Assembly: GCA_046328715.1 (NCBI GenBank)
Contig: JAXLWB010000037.1
Coordinates: 41,138 to 105,137, forward strand
Reading direction: 5' to 3'
DNA from: JAXLWB01 sp046328715
Lineage (GTDB): Bacteria; Chloroflexota; Anaerolineae; Caldilineales; Caldilineaceae
Length of the DNA: 64,000 bases
Shown here: piece by piece, positions 24,127-32,491 of the stretch
How positions within the stretch are numbered: position 1 is the first letter of the stretch
Layout: the number at the start of each line of letters is the position of its first letter
Notes under the pieces: generated by a model
Seen by the model: the letters and a program-made list of their open reading frames with translations, nothing else
Databases searched by the model: none
What the model was told of the DNA's origin: nothing
Made by a program: the position numbers and the translations under genes

Positions 24127-25090
24127 CCAATTCCTTGACAAAGAGAACACGAATCCAGGAGACCAACAAGATGGTGACAAAGAGCAGCAGCGAAAGCGTA
24201 GCGGCGTAGCCCAACTGAAAGCGACTAAAGCCTGTGCTATAGATGTATGAAACAATCGTCGCCGACTTGCCGCCCGGACCGCCCCCTGTCATCAGATGCA
24301 CCTGACCAAAGATGCGGAAAGAGGCAATCAACTCCAGTGTGATGACGAGAATCAGGGCTGGACGCAACAAAGGCAGAGTGATCTTCCAGAAGAGTTGGCG
24401 ATCGTTGGCTCCATCCAGGCGCGCCGCTTCGAGCAGTTCGCTGGAGATTTCCTGCAAGCCTGCCAGCACAATCACCATGTGATAGCCCACACCCCACCAG
24501 ACCGTGACCGTGGCCAAAACCGGCAATACCCAGATCGGTGTTGTAAGCCAGCCGACCTTGGCAAAGCCCAACTGAGCCAGCAACAGATTGACCAGCCCTG
24601 TCTCTTTCTCCAGAATCCAGACCCAAATCAAGGCGGTCACCGTGATCGCCACCGTTTTGGGCGCAAAGACAAAGGTTCGCACCAGGCCCGACAGCCACCA
24701 GCGCCGATTGGCATAGAGCGCAAAGAGCAGCGCCACAACAATCGTACCGGGCAAGATCAGGAGCGCCAGCTTGGCCGTATTGCCCCAGACTCGTACCACC
24801 CATTCATCCTCCAGCAGGCGTTGATAGTTGGCCAAGCCTACCCAACGCGGCGCTTTGGTGATGCTCCAGTTAGTGAAACTGACATAGACGCCAAACAGAA
24901 TGGGCACGAGCTTGAGCAGCAAAAAGAGCAGAAAATAGGGCGCAATAAAAAAATAGGCAATATAATCAATGCGCTGCCCCTGAAAACGCACCTGGCGAAG
25001 GCGCAGCCAAAATCCTACTTCCGACGGATTCTTTTGCAAGTTAGGCAAATTTGCTGCGCTCACTGAACGATCCTCAGAACTTACAGACAA
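24119..25090 (-). CDS. Sugar ABC importer permease, MalF type (importer A)
   Basis: A 323-residue inner-membrane protein. After a soluble N-terminus of about 45 residues it has six hydrophobic helices starting YFFIAPYFLLFLLLKLVPIL, an ...YVSFTNWSITKAPRWVGLAN segment typical of MalF/UgpA proteins, and the EAA loop SSELLEAARLDGANDRQLFW. LMTGGGPGGKSATIV is the conserved substrate-side segment. It forms the importer pore with the MalG-type partner, whose start lies within its end. It is separated from its binding-protein gene by a 393-base repeat-filled spacer. Confidence 0.92.
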   Translation of the reverse strand: MSVSSEDRSVSAANLPNLQKNPSEVGFWLRLRQVRFQGQRIDYIAYFFIAPYFLLFLLLKLVPILFGVYVSFTNWSITKAPRWVGLANYQRLLEDEWVVRVWGNTAKLALLILPGTIVVALLFALYANRRWWLSGLVRTFVFAPKTVAITVTALIWVWILEKETGLVNLLLAQLGFAKVGWLTTPIWVLPVLATVTVWWGVGYHMVIVLAGLQEISSELLEAARLDGANDRQLFWKITLPLLRPALILVITLELIASFRIFGQVHLMTGGGPGGKSATIVSYIYSTGFSRFQLGYAATLSLLLFVTILLVSWIRVLFVKELDV

Positions 25091-25111
25091 CGCAAATAGA
25101 AGTGACCCATT

Positions 25112-25167
25112 GGTAGGGGCGTACCCTTGCGGTCGCCCCAGGGCATCGGCAAGCGGATGCCCCTACC
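25112..25167. repeat. GGTAGGGGC hairpin in the importer A spacer
   Basis: GGTAGGGGC (25112-25120) pairs with GCCCCTACC (25159-25167), with an inner CTTGC/GCAAG. It lies 22 bases before the MalF-type ATG on the minus strand. Sequences of this type (GTAGGGGCG...CCTTGCGG) recur as interspersed repeats in many filamentous bacteria. Confidence 0.7.
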
Positions 25168-25303
25168 GAGTGCCATGTTTATCTCCGTTGCCTATTAGGC
25201 AAGATGTAACTTTGATCAGCCATGGTCGCAAAGCGCCACGGGAGCAGGTTCGAGCGCCTGTCCCACCAAGAAACCAAGCGTTGTGTTTGTTCCTGGAAGA
25301 TAG

Positions 25304-25397
25304 ACTTGTCATTCTAAGTAAGTTTTTTGAGCGAAGAATCTTGCTGGTTCCAAGCAAGATTCTTCGTCGCAAACAGCCGCTCCTCAGAATGACAAGT
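25304..25397. repeat. ACTTGTCATTCTGAG palindromic element, copy 2
   Basis: ACTTGTCATTCT (25304-25315) and AGAATGACAAGT (25386-25397) are exact inverted ends; inner arms GAAGAATCTTGC (25333-25344) and GCAAGATTCTTC (25354-25365) are also exact. The right half GTCGCAAACAGCCGCTCCTC is the complement of the left half of copy 1 at 12435. Together with the GGTAGGGGC hairpin it fills the 393-base gap between importer A binding-protein and permease genes; I see no coding potential there. Confidence 0.85.
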
Positions 25398-25483
25398 TAC
25401 CCTAACCGGTTTCTTGTAGGATTTTTTGGTCCGCCAAACCTGACGCTTGTACGGTAGAAATCCTGCTACTTCCCCTTACCTAG

Positions 25484-26887
25484 TTAAGCTGCATTCTCGC
25501 GATCGAGCACTGCCTGCCATTCTTCCACCAGCGCAGCCAGCCCTTCTTCGATGGTGCGGTCGCCTGCCCAGACAGGGTCCATCGCCTTGGCTGTTGGCAT
25601 ATCGCCACCGGCGTAGTAAGCCAGATCGGGTCCGTACGGCGCGCCCATTTCATCGGCAAAGCCACCTTCGATGCTCTCTGAGAAGGCTTGGCGATATTCC
25701 CACGGAATACCCGTGGCTGAATAATCGGGTGCGGCGAGGATTGACTTGCGTGGCGGCACACCACGACCCTTGGTGACCCAGAAGAGCGAGTTGTCGGACA
25801 GCCACTTGATGGCTTTGGCGCTGGCTTCCATCCGCCCAGCATCCTGCTGCGAGAAGATATTCATACCGGCCACATCGACAATCGTGGTGAAATTGTCACC
25901 GACTGTGGGAATCTTGGCCGTCATGAACTTTAGCCCTTCGGTGTTCATGTAGCCATTCAGCGTCCACGGGCCAGTCCAGAAGATCGAGCCGACGCCTTGC
26001 CCAAACGATTTGTAGCGATCCGACACATCACGGCTGGCGACCTTGTGCGTGTCAAAGGCGTCGATCACCCATTGGGCGGCCTTCTGTGGAGCATCGGTCT
26101 CCAAGAACGTTACCTTCTTGCCCTCAGCGTCCACACGTTGTGCGCCCCACTGCTGGGCCAAGATACCGAAGACCACATTCGGTGCCACGCCTGATCCGGT
26201 CAAGAGCAGGCCAGGGCGTGTTACTTTGTCGCCATCGCGCTGGGTCATCGCATCGGCCCACGCCAGCAATGATTCGCCGTCTGCCGGCGGTTTGGTGATA
26301 TCCAATCCTGCTTCTTCGGCCTGCCCAGAGTTGATCAACATGCCATGGGGCGATACATCGATCGGCACCATCATCAACTTGCCACCCAGGCTCGACAAAC
26401 CGAGATATTCGGCCAGGAAATCGTTGAGATCGAGCCCGGCAGCCTGCATCAGTTCGTCCAACGGTTCGGTGGCACCGTCGCGGTTCCAGCGGCTCACATC
26501 CGACATCATGCGGAACCCAATATCCGGCGGTTCGCCCGTAGCAATGGCGGCTGCGATCTTGGTCGGCAATTCTTCACCGGGGACAAGCTGATACTCGATC
26601 TGCACATCCGGGTTGGCGGCATTGTACTGGTCGAGCAAGGCATTGAAGACTTCGCCATCAGACGCAGTGAGATGATGCCAGAGTTGTAGCACGACGGGTT
26701 CGCTGGCGGCTCCCGCTGTGGCGGCACCGGCTTCGGTGGATGCGGCCGGAGCAGCGGGTGCAATACAGCCTACCAGCGAGGTTGCTGCGACCGCTCCCAT
26801 TCCCAACGCAAACGTGCGCAGCATGGCGCGGCGACTGAGCTTGACGGACAAGGTGCCGCCAGTTTCAGAGTCGTTGATCCTTTCCAT
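25484..26887 (-). CDS. Sugar ABC importer binding lipoprotein, family 1 (importer A)
   Basis: A 467-residue extracellular binding protein. The N-terminus has a Tat-like twin arginine (LSRRAMLRTFALGMGAVAA) followed by a lipobox SLVGC, then an Ala-rich linker. The mature part starts VVLQLWHHLTASDGEVFNAL, the usual first strand of SBP_bac_1 sugar-binding proteins, and contains GEPPDIGFRMMSDVSRWNRD. AAAGGAGG precedes the ATG. It is the first gene of the operon running to the aldo/keto reductase; the ligand could be a sialyl- or other acidic oligosaccharide given the sialidase-like neighbour, but this is inference. Confidence 0.92.
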   Translation of the reverse strand: MERINDSETGGTLSVKLSRRAMLRTFALGMGAVAATSLVGCIAPAAPAASTEAGAATAGAASEPVVLQLWHHLTASDGEVFNALLDQYNAANPDVQIEYQLVPGEELPTKIAAAIATGEPPDIGFRMMSDVSRWNRDGATEPLDELMQAAGLDLNDFLAEYLGLSSLGGKLMMVPIDVSPHGMLINSGQAEEAGLDITKPPADGESLLAWADAMTQRDGDKVTRPGLLLTGSGVAPNVVFGILAQQWGAQRVDAEGKKVTFLETDAPQKAAQWVIDAFDTHKVASRDVSDRYKSFGQGVGSIFWTGPWTLNGYMNTEGLKFMTAKIPTVGDNFTTIVDVAGMNIFSQQDAGRMEASAKAIKWLSDNSLFWVTKGRGVPPRKSILAAPDYSATGIPWEYRQAFSESIEGGFADEMGAPYGPDLAYYAGGDMPTAKAMDPVWAGDRTIEEGLAALVEEWQAVLDRENAA

Positions 26888-26938
26888 TTGATAGCCTCCT
26901 TTGTACTCTTAGCTGCATATGGATGAGACAAAACTATA

Positions 26939-26981
26939 ATTTCGTCGAATCGATCATAGATAGAATTGGGTTCGACGAAAT
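26939..26981. promoter_or_regulatory. ATTTCGTCGAA inverted repeat upstream of importer A, operator candidate
   Basis: ATTTCGTCGAA (26939-26949) and TTCGACGAAAT (26971-26981) are exact 11-bp arms 21 bases apart, about 50-95 bases upstream of the binding-protein ATG. On the minus strand the inner arm runs directly into TATAGT, a possible -10 box. It is the best operator candidate for this operon; the regulator is unknown. Confidence 0.55.
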
Positions 26982-27039
26982 AACAGCACACGCACTAGCC
27001 AGGATTCCGATTTGCATGCACGACCGTGATGGGGTGACC

Positions 27040-27083
27040 AGATGGCAAGTTGAAGAGATGAGTCATCTTGTCATCCCTTCAAC
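27040..27083 (-). terminator. Hairpin after the aminotransferase gene
   Basis: GTTGAAG (27049-27055) and CTTCAAC (27077-27083) are inverted, with further pairing between GATGGCAAG and CTTGTCATC. It lies about 25 bases beyond the aminotransferase stop on the minus strand and probably ends that transcript. There is no long T-run. Confidence 0.5.
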
Positions 27084-27106
27084 GTTAAACCGGAATAAAT
27101 TCATCT

Positions 27107-28036
27107 TTATACCATCTGAGCATAGGCTTTGGCCTGGGCGACAATGTCGACCTCGACCATCTGACTCCAACTTTCGATGAGCAATTTGGTGATAGGGCCA
27201 GGAACGCCGTCGGCAATTGGATGATGGTTATATTTGGTCACAGGTAGGATGGCAAACGATGTGGCAGTGAAGAATGCTTCATCGGCAGTCACAACGTCGT
27301 AGGGTTCCAAATTGCATTCACGCCAGGGGAGCTTGAGTTGGGTTGCCAGATCCAACACTGCCTGGCGGGTGACACCGCGTAAGATATTGCGTGGCTCGGG
27401 TGTTAGGATCTGTTTGTCTTTCACAATAAAGAAGTTAGCTCCAGTTCCCTCAGTGATAAACCCTTCTTCATCAGTAAGCAGCGGCCAGGCTTGGGCATCC
27501 ATCTTGGCCACCTGCAAATTGGCCACTTGGTAGTAGACACGGCTGCGGTTCTTGATTTTTGGGTCAATCAGTCGAGCGGGCACTGAACGTTGGGGCGGCG
27601 TGATGGCATGAAGACCGCGCTCGTAGGCCGCAGCAGTGCCTGCAACTTTGCGCGGCAGCGGCCAGCAGTTGATGGCAACTGTCGGGCGCATCCCCTCGGG
27701 AAAGACTGGGCTGTAGAGTCCCAGCGGTCCGCGTGAAACGTTGTGCATGATCTGCCAATCGAGCTTTTCAGGATTGGTCTGCTCGTTGATTTCCAACGTC
27801 TTGAGTGTGGCCGCTTCCATCTCGTCGATAGTCAGGCCGCAGTCGATTTCGAGGATTTTGAGGCCAGCATAGAGGCGGATCAGGTGTTCTCGCAGGCGAA
27901 AGGGTTGGCCATTGTAGGTGCGTAACACTTCAAAAACCATATCGCCAAACATCAGCGCAGAATCAAAGATCGAGATCCGTGCGTCTGCTTCCGCTACGAA
28001 CTCTCCGTTGAGATAAACTTTGCGTTCTGTCTTCAT
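27107..28036 (-). CDS. Class IV PLP-dependent aminotransferase (branched-chain/D-amino acid type)
   Basis: A 309-residue fold-type IV enzyme. N-terminal MKTERKVYLNGEFVAEADAR and FDSALMFGDMVFEVLRTYNG match the BCAT/DAAT/ADCL family; the PLP lysine is in RLIDPKIKNRSRVYYQVANL, and the phosphate-binding segment is GFITEGTGANFFIVKD. PRNILRGVTRQAVLDLA is the second cofactor-contact stretch. It could be a branched-chain aminotransferase or a relative acting on amino sugars or beta-alanine-like acids; it lies apart from amino-acid biosynthesis genes. The ATG overlaps the stop of the GntR regulator by four bases, so the two are co-transcribed from the operator-controlled promoter at 28798-28848. Confidence 0.88.
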   Translation of the reverse strand: MKTERKVYLNGEFVAEADARISIFDSALMFGDMVFEVLRTYNGQPFRLREHLIRLYAGLKILEIDCGLTIDEMEAATLKTLEINEQTNPEKLDWQIMHNVSRGPLGLYSPVFPEGMRPTVAINCWPLPRKVAGTAAAYERGLHAITPPQRSVPARLIDPKIKNRSRVYYQVANLQVAKMDAQAWPLLTDEEGFITEGTGANFFIVKDKQILTPEPRNILRGVTRQAVLDLATQLKLPWRECNLEPYDVVTADEAFFTATSFAILPVTKYNHHPIADGVPGPITKLLIESWSQMVEVDIVAQAKAYAQMV

Positions 28037-28770
28037 TTTGAATCCTTTGCTTTGGGGTTTTGTTTGTCTTCGCGCAAGGTGAGCATGGCACGTTGGATGC
28101 GTTCTTGCAAGTGGGCAAAATGCGCCATCAGACGCTCCTTGGCCAGATTGGCATCACGGGCACGTACTGCCTGTAGAATGGCTTGATGATCGTCGATCTC
28201 TTGCTGGAGCGGCTTTTCCTCTTGAATAATCGGATTGTTGACTGACTCAAAGACGACCCAGAACACTTCGATCAATTTGATCAAGAGTGGATTGTTTAGC
28301 GTGCCGTAGAGAATACGATGAAATGCCTTATCCAACTCAACATAGGGTTGGTTTTCTTGGACACGCACTTGCCAGGTGGCAATGATTTCGTCCAATTTTG
28401 CCAGATCCTCGTCTTGAATACATTTGACGGCATCTTCAATTGCAGCTCGTTCTAGCAAAAAACGAACCTGGGCCAACTGCGCCAACATCGTTTCATCTAG
28501 GCGCAGCCCATAGCCCAAGGTTTCCAGAATGGGATCGAAGTTGTATTCGCGTACAAAAAGGCCATTACCATGTTGGACCTCGATGATGCCCATCGATTGT
28601 AAGCCCTTCACCGCTTCACGTACCGAACTACGCCCCACGCCCAACTCTTGCGCCAATTGCGTCTCGGGGGGAAGCGGATCACCAGCCGTGAGACCATGTT
28701 CAACAATGTAATGCTTTACATAATCCCGAACCGAATCATTGAGCGCTGGCCTGCGGAGTATTTTTTCCAT
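28033..28770 (-). CDS. GntR-family transcriptional regulator, FadR subfamily (FCD domain)
   Basis: A 245-residue repressor. Winged helix at about residues 12-75 includes GDPLPPETQLAQELGVGRSS and VREAVKGLQSMGIIEVQHG; the all-helical FCD ligand-binding domain spans about 90-220, with D/H residues that bind a metal and a carboxylate ligand (ELDKAFHRILYG, IDDHQAILQAVRARD). Regulators of this group typically sense sugar acids or other small carboxylates. It precedes and overlaps the aminotransferase gene, and a long palindrome covers its own promoter, so it very probably autoregulates. Confidence 0.92.
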   Translation of the reverse strand: MEKILRRPALNDSVRDYVKHYIVEHGLTAGDPLPPETQLAQELGVGRSSVREAVKGLQSMGIIEVQHGNGLFVREYNFDPILETLGYGLRLDETMLAQLAQVRFLLERAAIEDAVKCIQDEDLAKLDEIIATWQVRVQENQPYVELDKAFHRILYGTLNNPLLIKLIEVFWVVFESVNNPIIQEEKPLQQEIDDHQAILQAVRARDANLAKERLMAHFAHLQERIQRAMLTLREDKQNPKAKDSK

Positions 28771-28797
28771 TGAAAGCCTAAATTTGGGAAAAGTAGT

Positions 28798-28848
28798 GAT
28801 AAGACATCAGATGTCTGATATCTTATCATTGAGTAAAAGCGTTGTCAA
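28798..28848 (-). promoter_or_regulatory. GntR promoter with 30-bp palindromic operator
   Basis: On the minus strand TTGACA (28843-28848) and TAAGAT (28820-28825) are 17 bases apart. A 30-bp palindrome (28798-28827), arms GATAAGA-N-ATCAGA and TCTGAT-N-TCTTATC around a central TG, covers the -10 box and the start region with a single mismatched pair. This is a strong autoregulation site for the FCD regulator starting at 28770. AAATTTGGGAAAAG lies downstream; the SD is weak. Confidence 0.8.
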
Positions 28849-28909
28849 TGCTCAATTTTGAGCAGTCAGCAGCTCACATTGATGATTTTTGGTAAATGGG
28901 TTTGCTTTT

Positions 28910-30616
28910 TTACCACAAGGGCATTCTTGGCTGTGGCAATCCACTTGGTGAGGGTTCGAGTGCTGCTTTGGTTAGATTATATCTTTCATCCGACAGCAGA
29001 GGACGTCGTTGATAGATCGGATAACCTTCTCCGGGTGGTTGGATTTCCAATAAGGTCGCTCCACGCCACCACCCTGTATAATGATTCCCTGCAATCTCAT
29101 AACTTGCCTGCCGCTCCTGTAGTGGATAGGTCAACGTGACGGTTTGTCCGGCAGCGAACTGCCCCAACTGTGCAGTTCGGCTCACCCAGGTGGGGGTGAC
29201 CGGTTGTCCATCGACTGTGAAGTTGGTTGCAGCCAGCTCTACATGACTAGGTACACGGATCGCCAGACGACGAGGTGTGCGCAGCCGTACATCAATACGC
29301 CCCTGCCACGGTTCGTGACCAACGACTTCGACATGCTCGGTGTTCCGGGAAAAGCCGAGGTTGATCGTAGTTGTATCCCCTTTTTCGCTGATCGCCCCGC
29401 GCCAGGCGTGATACAGGGCACGCAGCCCGCCGCCGATACAGCAGGCTTCGATGCCACTATAGGCCAGTAAACGGTTGGGAAAGGCGGCACACTCAAAGCC
29501 ACCGTGCATCATGGCCAGCACCGATTCATCGATGCTAGGGTAGAGTTGACGTAAGGTCGCCTCCTCGCGGTATTGATTCTCTATGAGCTGGTTGCGGGCG
29601 ATGCGTTCAATATCGTCCCAGTAATCGCCTACACCCGTTTGGGTCAGCGCCAGCGCCAGATGGACCAGATCGGCCAGTCCGCAGGTTTCGCAGGTGCCTG
29701 CAAAGAACCCATCTAGCCCCAGTCCGTCACGTAGGAAGCCAAAGTCGGGTGTGTTGGCGCGTGTCCATTCATAGACGCGCTGCGCCCAGGCGATCATCTC
29801 GGCATCGCCCGTGTGGATGCCCAGGCGTGCAATACCAACAGCTGTGGGCAAAATACCGCCCGAATGGGTGTTGGCGGCATAGTGCCCATCGGCGGGGACG
29901 TCACCATGACGCATATACCAGCGTGCCAGCCCCAGCGCCAATTCGGTTGTAGCGGAATCGTTTACCAACTCTGCGCCACGAGCCAGTCCGGTCAGCAAGG
30001 CGTAGCGATAGCCTAGCCACTTTTCGGGCACATTTGCCCCCATCGTCCACTCTGGTTTGAGGATGGGCGCCCAGCGATAAGTCGGCAGGCGTAGCTCATC
30101 GGGTGCTGTGCGTTCAGTGAGCTTCCACAAGCCCTGGATCGTGCGTTGCCAACGGGGCAGGACGGTTTCGTCACCGGCGGCTAAGAGCGTACAGAGTGCC
30201 AGCAAGGGACCTCGTTGACAGAAAAGATCAACATGACGTGGGCGGGTCAGCACCCCGGCATTGGGGATGTACTTACTCATTTCACCACCCGAAAGAGCTT
30301 CATCTTCCCAGTTATAAAAGAGCCCATCCTGGGCGTCTTGTTGTGACCAGAGATAGCCGCGCAATTGCGCCTCGGCCTCAACGCCATCGCTGCGTCCCGT
30401 CATCTGGCGGGCCAATATCAGACCGTCCACAAAGCGACCAGCAATGTCTACGCCGTCCCAGTAGGAATGACTGGCTTGTGGGGGAGATTGACGGATGTCG
30501 ATCCAAAAGTAGGGGCGTGCACCCAGCGAAAGATCGAGCCGCGCCAACAGCGACGACATTGCCAGTGAAGCTGCATTTTGTAGCCAATGCGTGGAATGGA
30601 ATGCTATGTTAGTCAT
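28910..30616 (-). CDS. GH127-superfamily-like protein, divergent (type 1), importer B
   Basis: A 568-residue protein with no signal peptide. N-terminal two-thirds are alpha-helical (probable alpha/alpha barrel), the last 150 residues are strand-rich (VTLTYPLQERQASYEI, YTGWWRGATLLEIQ). It keeps the pattern of zinc ligands known in GH127 beta-L-arabinofuranosidases: E310-x-C312 in AGTCETCGLADLVHLA and C392-C393 in SGIEACCIGGGLRALYH, about 80 residues apart. Otherwise it is very distant from the canonical GH127 at 47214, and the catalytic acid equivalent to HypBA1 E322 is not obvious. It is the last gene of importer operon B. Likely an intracellular exo-glycosidase with Cys nucleophile; substrate unknown. 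Confidence 0.7.
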   Translation of the reverse strand: MTNIAFHSTHWLQNAASLAMSSLLARLDLSLGARPYFWIDIRQSPPQASHSYWDGVDIAGRFVDGLILARQMTGRSDGVEAEAQLRGYLWSQQDAQDGLFYNWEDEALSGGEMSKYIPNAGVLTRPRHVDLFCQRGPLLALCTLLAAGDETVLPRWQRTIQGLWKLTERTAPDELRLPTYRWAPILKPEWTMGANVPEKWLGYRYALLTGLARGAELVNDSATTELALGLARWYMRHGDVPADGHYAANTHSGGILPTAVGIARLGIHTGDAEMIAWAQRVYEWTRANTPDFGFLRDGLGLDGFFAGTCETCGLADLVHLALALTQTGVGDYWDDIERIARNQLIENQYREEATLRQLYPSIDESVLAMMHGGFECAAFPNRLLAYSGIEACCIGGGLRALYHAWRGAISEKGDTTTINLGFSRNTEHVEVVGHEPWQGRIDVRLRTPRRLAIRVPSHVELAATNFTVDGQPVTPTWVSRTAQLGQFAAGQTVTLTYPLQERQASYEIAGNHYTGWWRGATLLEIQPPGEGYPIYQRRPLLSDERYNLTKAALEPSPSGLPQPRMPLW

Positions 30617-30632
30617 TATATTGTCTCCAAAC

Positions 30633-31502
30633 TTACCCCTTCAACCCCGTGGTCACAATTCCTTCTGTAATATAGCGTTGTGCCAGCAAATACAACACAA
30701 TGCAGGGTGCAATGAACATCACGCTCCCAGCCATTTGCGTGGCAAGCTCGCCGTTCGAGCGGAAGGAGCGTAGAAAGTTGATGCCCAGCGCCAAGGGAAA
30801 CATCGAACTGTCGCCCAGATAGATCAGCGGGTTGAGAAAGTCGTTCCAATAGAAGACAAAGCCGAAGATTGCCACCGTGGCCAAAACTGGTTTGGAGAGG
30901 GGCAGCAGAATGCGCCAGTAGATGGTGAACTCACTGGCCCCATCGACCTTGGCGGCATCATCCAATTCAGTGTTGATGGTGAGAAAGAACTGGCGGATCA
31001 AGAAGATCGAAAACGCTGGACCAAACCAGGGGGGCAGAATCAGCGGGAAGAACGTTTCAATCATCCCCAGGGTTTTGAAAAGGACAAAGGTGGGGACCAT
31101 GGTCACCGGATAGGGGATCATCATGGTAGCGAGGACAAGCGCAAAGAGCGTGTTGCGTCCTGGGAAGCGTAGTCGGGCAAAGGCAAAGGCCACGAGCGAA
31201 GCAGAAAATAGCTCGCCCAAGAGCGACAGCGAAGTGATGATCACGCTGTTTTTGAAGAAGATTGTCAACGGAATGAGCTCGAAGACCTTGGGATAGTTGC
31301 TCCAGATCAACACCTTGGGAAAGAACTGGGGTGGGAATCTCATGCCGGCGCCTGGCTCTTTCAGTGAAGATACCAGCATCCACCAGAAGGGCAGGATAAA
31401 GGCTAAGCCAAAGACCAAAAGCAAGCTGTAGGTGAAAAGTTGGCGCAAGAAAGCCGTGGAACGATAACTCAGCGATGATTTGGGTGCTGTCACATTATGC
31501 AT
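30633..31502 (-). CDS. Sugar ABC importer permease, MalG type (importer B)
   Basis: A 289-residue CUT1 permease with six hydrophobic segments, the N-terminal LPFWWMLVSSLKEPGAG motif and EAA loop NTELDDAAKVDGASEFTIYW followed by RILLPLSKPVLATVA. It ends QRYITEGIVTTGLKG. Its start overlaps the end of the MalF-type gene by eight bases. It operates with 31495 and the binding protein at 32492; the ATPase is not encoded nearby. Confidence 0.93.
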   Translation of the reverse strand: MHNVTAPKSSLSYRSTAFLRQLFTYSLLLVFGLAFILPFWWMLVSSLKEPGAGMRFPPQFFPKVLIWSNYPKVFELIPLTIFFKNSVIITSLSLLGELFSASLVAFAFARLRFPGRNTLFALVLATMMIPYPVTMVPTFVLFKTLGMIETFFPLILPPWFGPAFSIFLIRQFFLTINTELDDAAKVDGASEFTIYWRILLPLSKPVLATVAIFGFVFYWNDFLNPLIYLGDSSMFPLALGINFLRSFRSNGELATQMAGSVMFIAPCIVLYLLAQRYITEGIVTTGLKG

Positions 31503-32418
31503 TGCGTTCCTCGCCTTCGTAATAGACCCATTGGGTGGAGATGCGTAAGAGCAGCAACGTACAGGTGATAATGATTAAGAACAACACCCAGGCCAGCGCC
31601 GAAGCATAGCCCATCTCGAACCAAGTAAAGGCATTTTTGTAGAGATAATAAAGATAAAAAAGCGTGGCATTGGCGGGTCCACCCTGGGTGAGGATAAAAG
31701 CCTGGGTAAAGGTTTGAAAGGTGTAGATAATGCCTGTGATGGCGACAAAGAGCACCGCCGGTGAGATCAAGGGCAAGGTGATATTCCAAAATTGCTGCGA
31801 TCCGCTGGCCCCATCCAAGTCAGCCGCTTCGTAGAGCGTTTTCGGTACTCCTTGTAACGCCGCTAGAAAGATGACTACATTGCCGCCAATGCCCCATAGA
31901 CTCATCAGCACAAAGGCAAAGAGCGCCCAGCGCGGATGTCCCAACCAGTTAGGTCCTGGCACCCCAATCAGCGAGAGCAGATAATTCAAGACCCCAAAGC
32001 GATAGTTGAAAATCCAGGCAAAGACGGTCGCCACGGCCACACCGGAGATGATCGACGGTAAATAAAAAATAAGACGAAAGATCCCACGCCCAATGATTGG
32101 CTGGTGTAGTAGCAACGCAATCGCCAACGCCGCAGCAATGCCCAACGGCACACTAAAGAGTGTATAACGGGCTGAAACATCGAGCGACTTAAAAAAGAGA
32201 TCGTCTGTGAACATGCGCGTGTAGTTGGCAAGCCCGATCCAACGCGGTGGTGCGATCACTTTGTATTCGGTAAAACTAAAATAGAGTGAGGCGATCATCG
32301 GCCCTGCTAGAAAGACCACAAAGCCAAAGAGCCACGGGCTCAGAAAAAGATAGGCAACGAACGTTTCACGGCGACTATTCCTGTGGCGTGTCGGTTGCAT
32401 TGTACTGAGAGCGGTCAC
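31495..32418 (-). CDS. Sugar ABC importer permease, MalF type (importer B)
   Basis: A 307-residue permease beginning with a short basic tail and YLFLSPWLFGFVVFLAGPMI, then YFSFTEYKVIAPPRWIGLAN and the EAA loop PKTLYEAADLDGASGSQQFW. FILTQGGPANATLFYLYYLY is the substrate-side signature. It is closely similar in layout to the MalF-type protein at 38878, consistent with duplication of the importer cassette. A perfect 46-bp palindrome separates it from its binding-protein gene. Confidence 0.93.
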   Translation of the reverse strand: MTALSTMQPTRHRNSRRETFVAYLFLSPWLFGFVVFLAGPMIASLYFSFTEYKVIAPPRWIGLANYTRMFTDDLFFKSLDVSARYTLFSVPLGIAAALAIALLLHQPIIGRGIFRLIFYLPSIISGVAVATVFAWIFNYRFGVLNYLLSLIGVPGPNWLGHPRWALFAFVLMSLWGIGGNVVIFLAALQGVPKTLYEAADLDGASGSQQFWNITLPLISPAVLFVAITGIIYTFQTFTQAFILTQGGPANATLFYLYYLYKNAFTWFEMGYASALAWVLFLIIITCTLLLLRISTQWVYYEGEERNA

Positions 32419-32436
32419 TGAATTCTCCTATGGAAA

Positions 32437-32482
32437 GAAGAGATTGAGTGATTAGGAAATTTCCTAATCACTCAATCTCTTC
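32437..32482. repeat. Perfect 46-bp palindrome between binding-protein and permease genes
   Basis: Bases 32437-32459 (GAAGAGATTGAGTG then ATTAGGAAA) are followed without any spacer by their exact complement (32460-32482). It lies nine bases past the binding-protein stop and 18 bases before the MalF-type ATG. In RNA it forms a 21-22-bp stem, a likely mRNA stabiliser or partial terminator. Confidence 0.9.
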
Positions 32483-32491
32483 ATCTCTCCA

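Noticed and set aside
24296..25066. 256-residue plus-strand ORF opposite the MalF-type permease
   Set aside because: His/Gln-rich, low-complexity translation typical of the complement of a hydrophobic gene.
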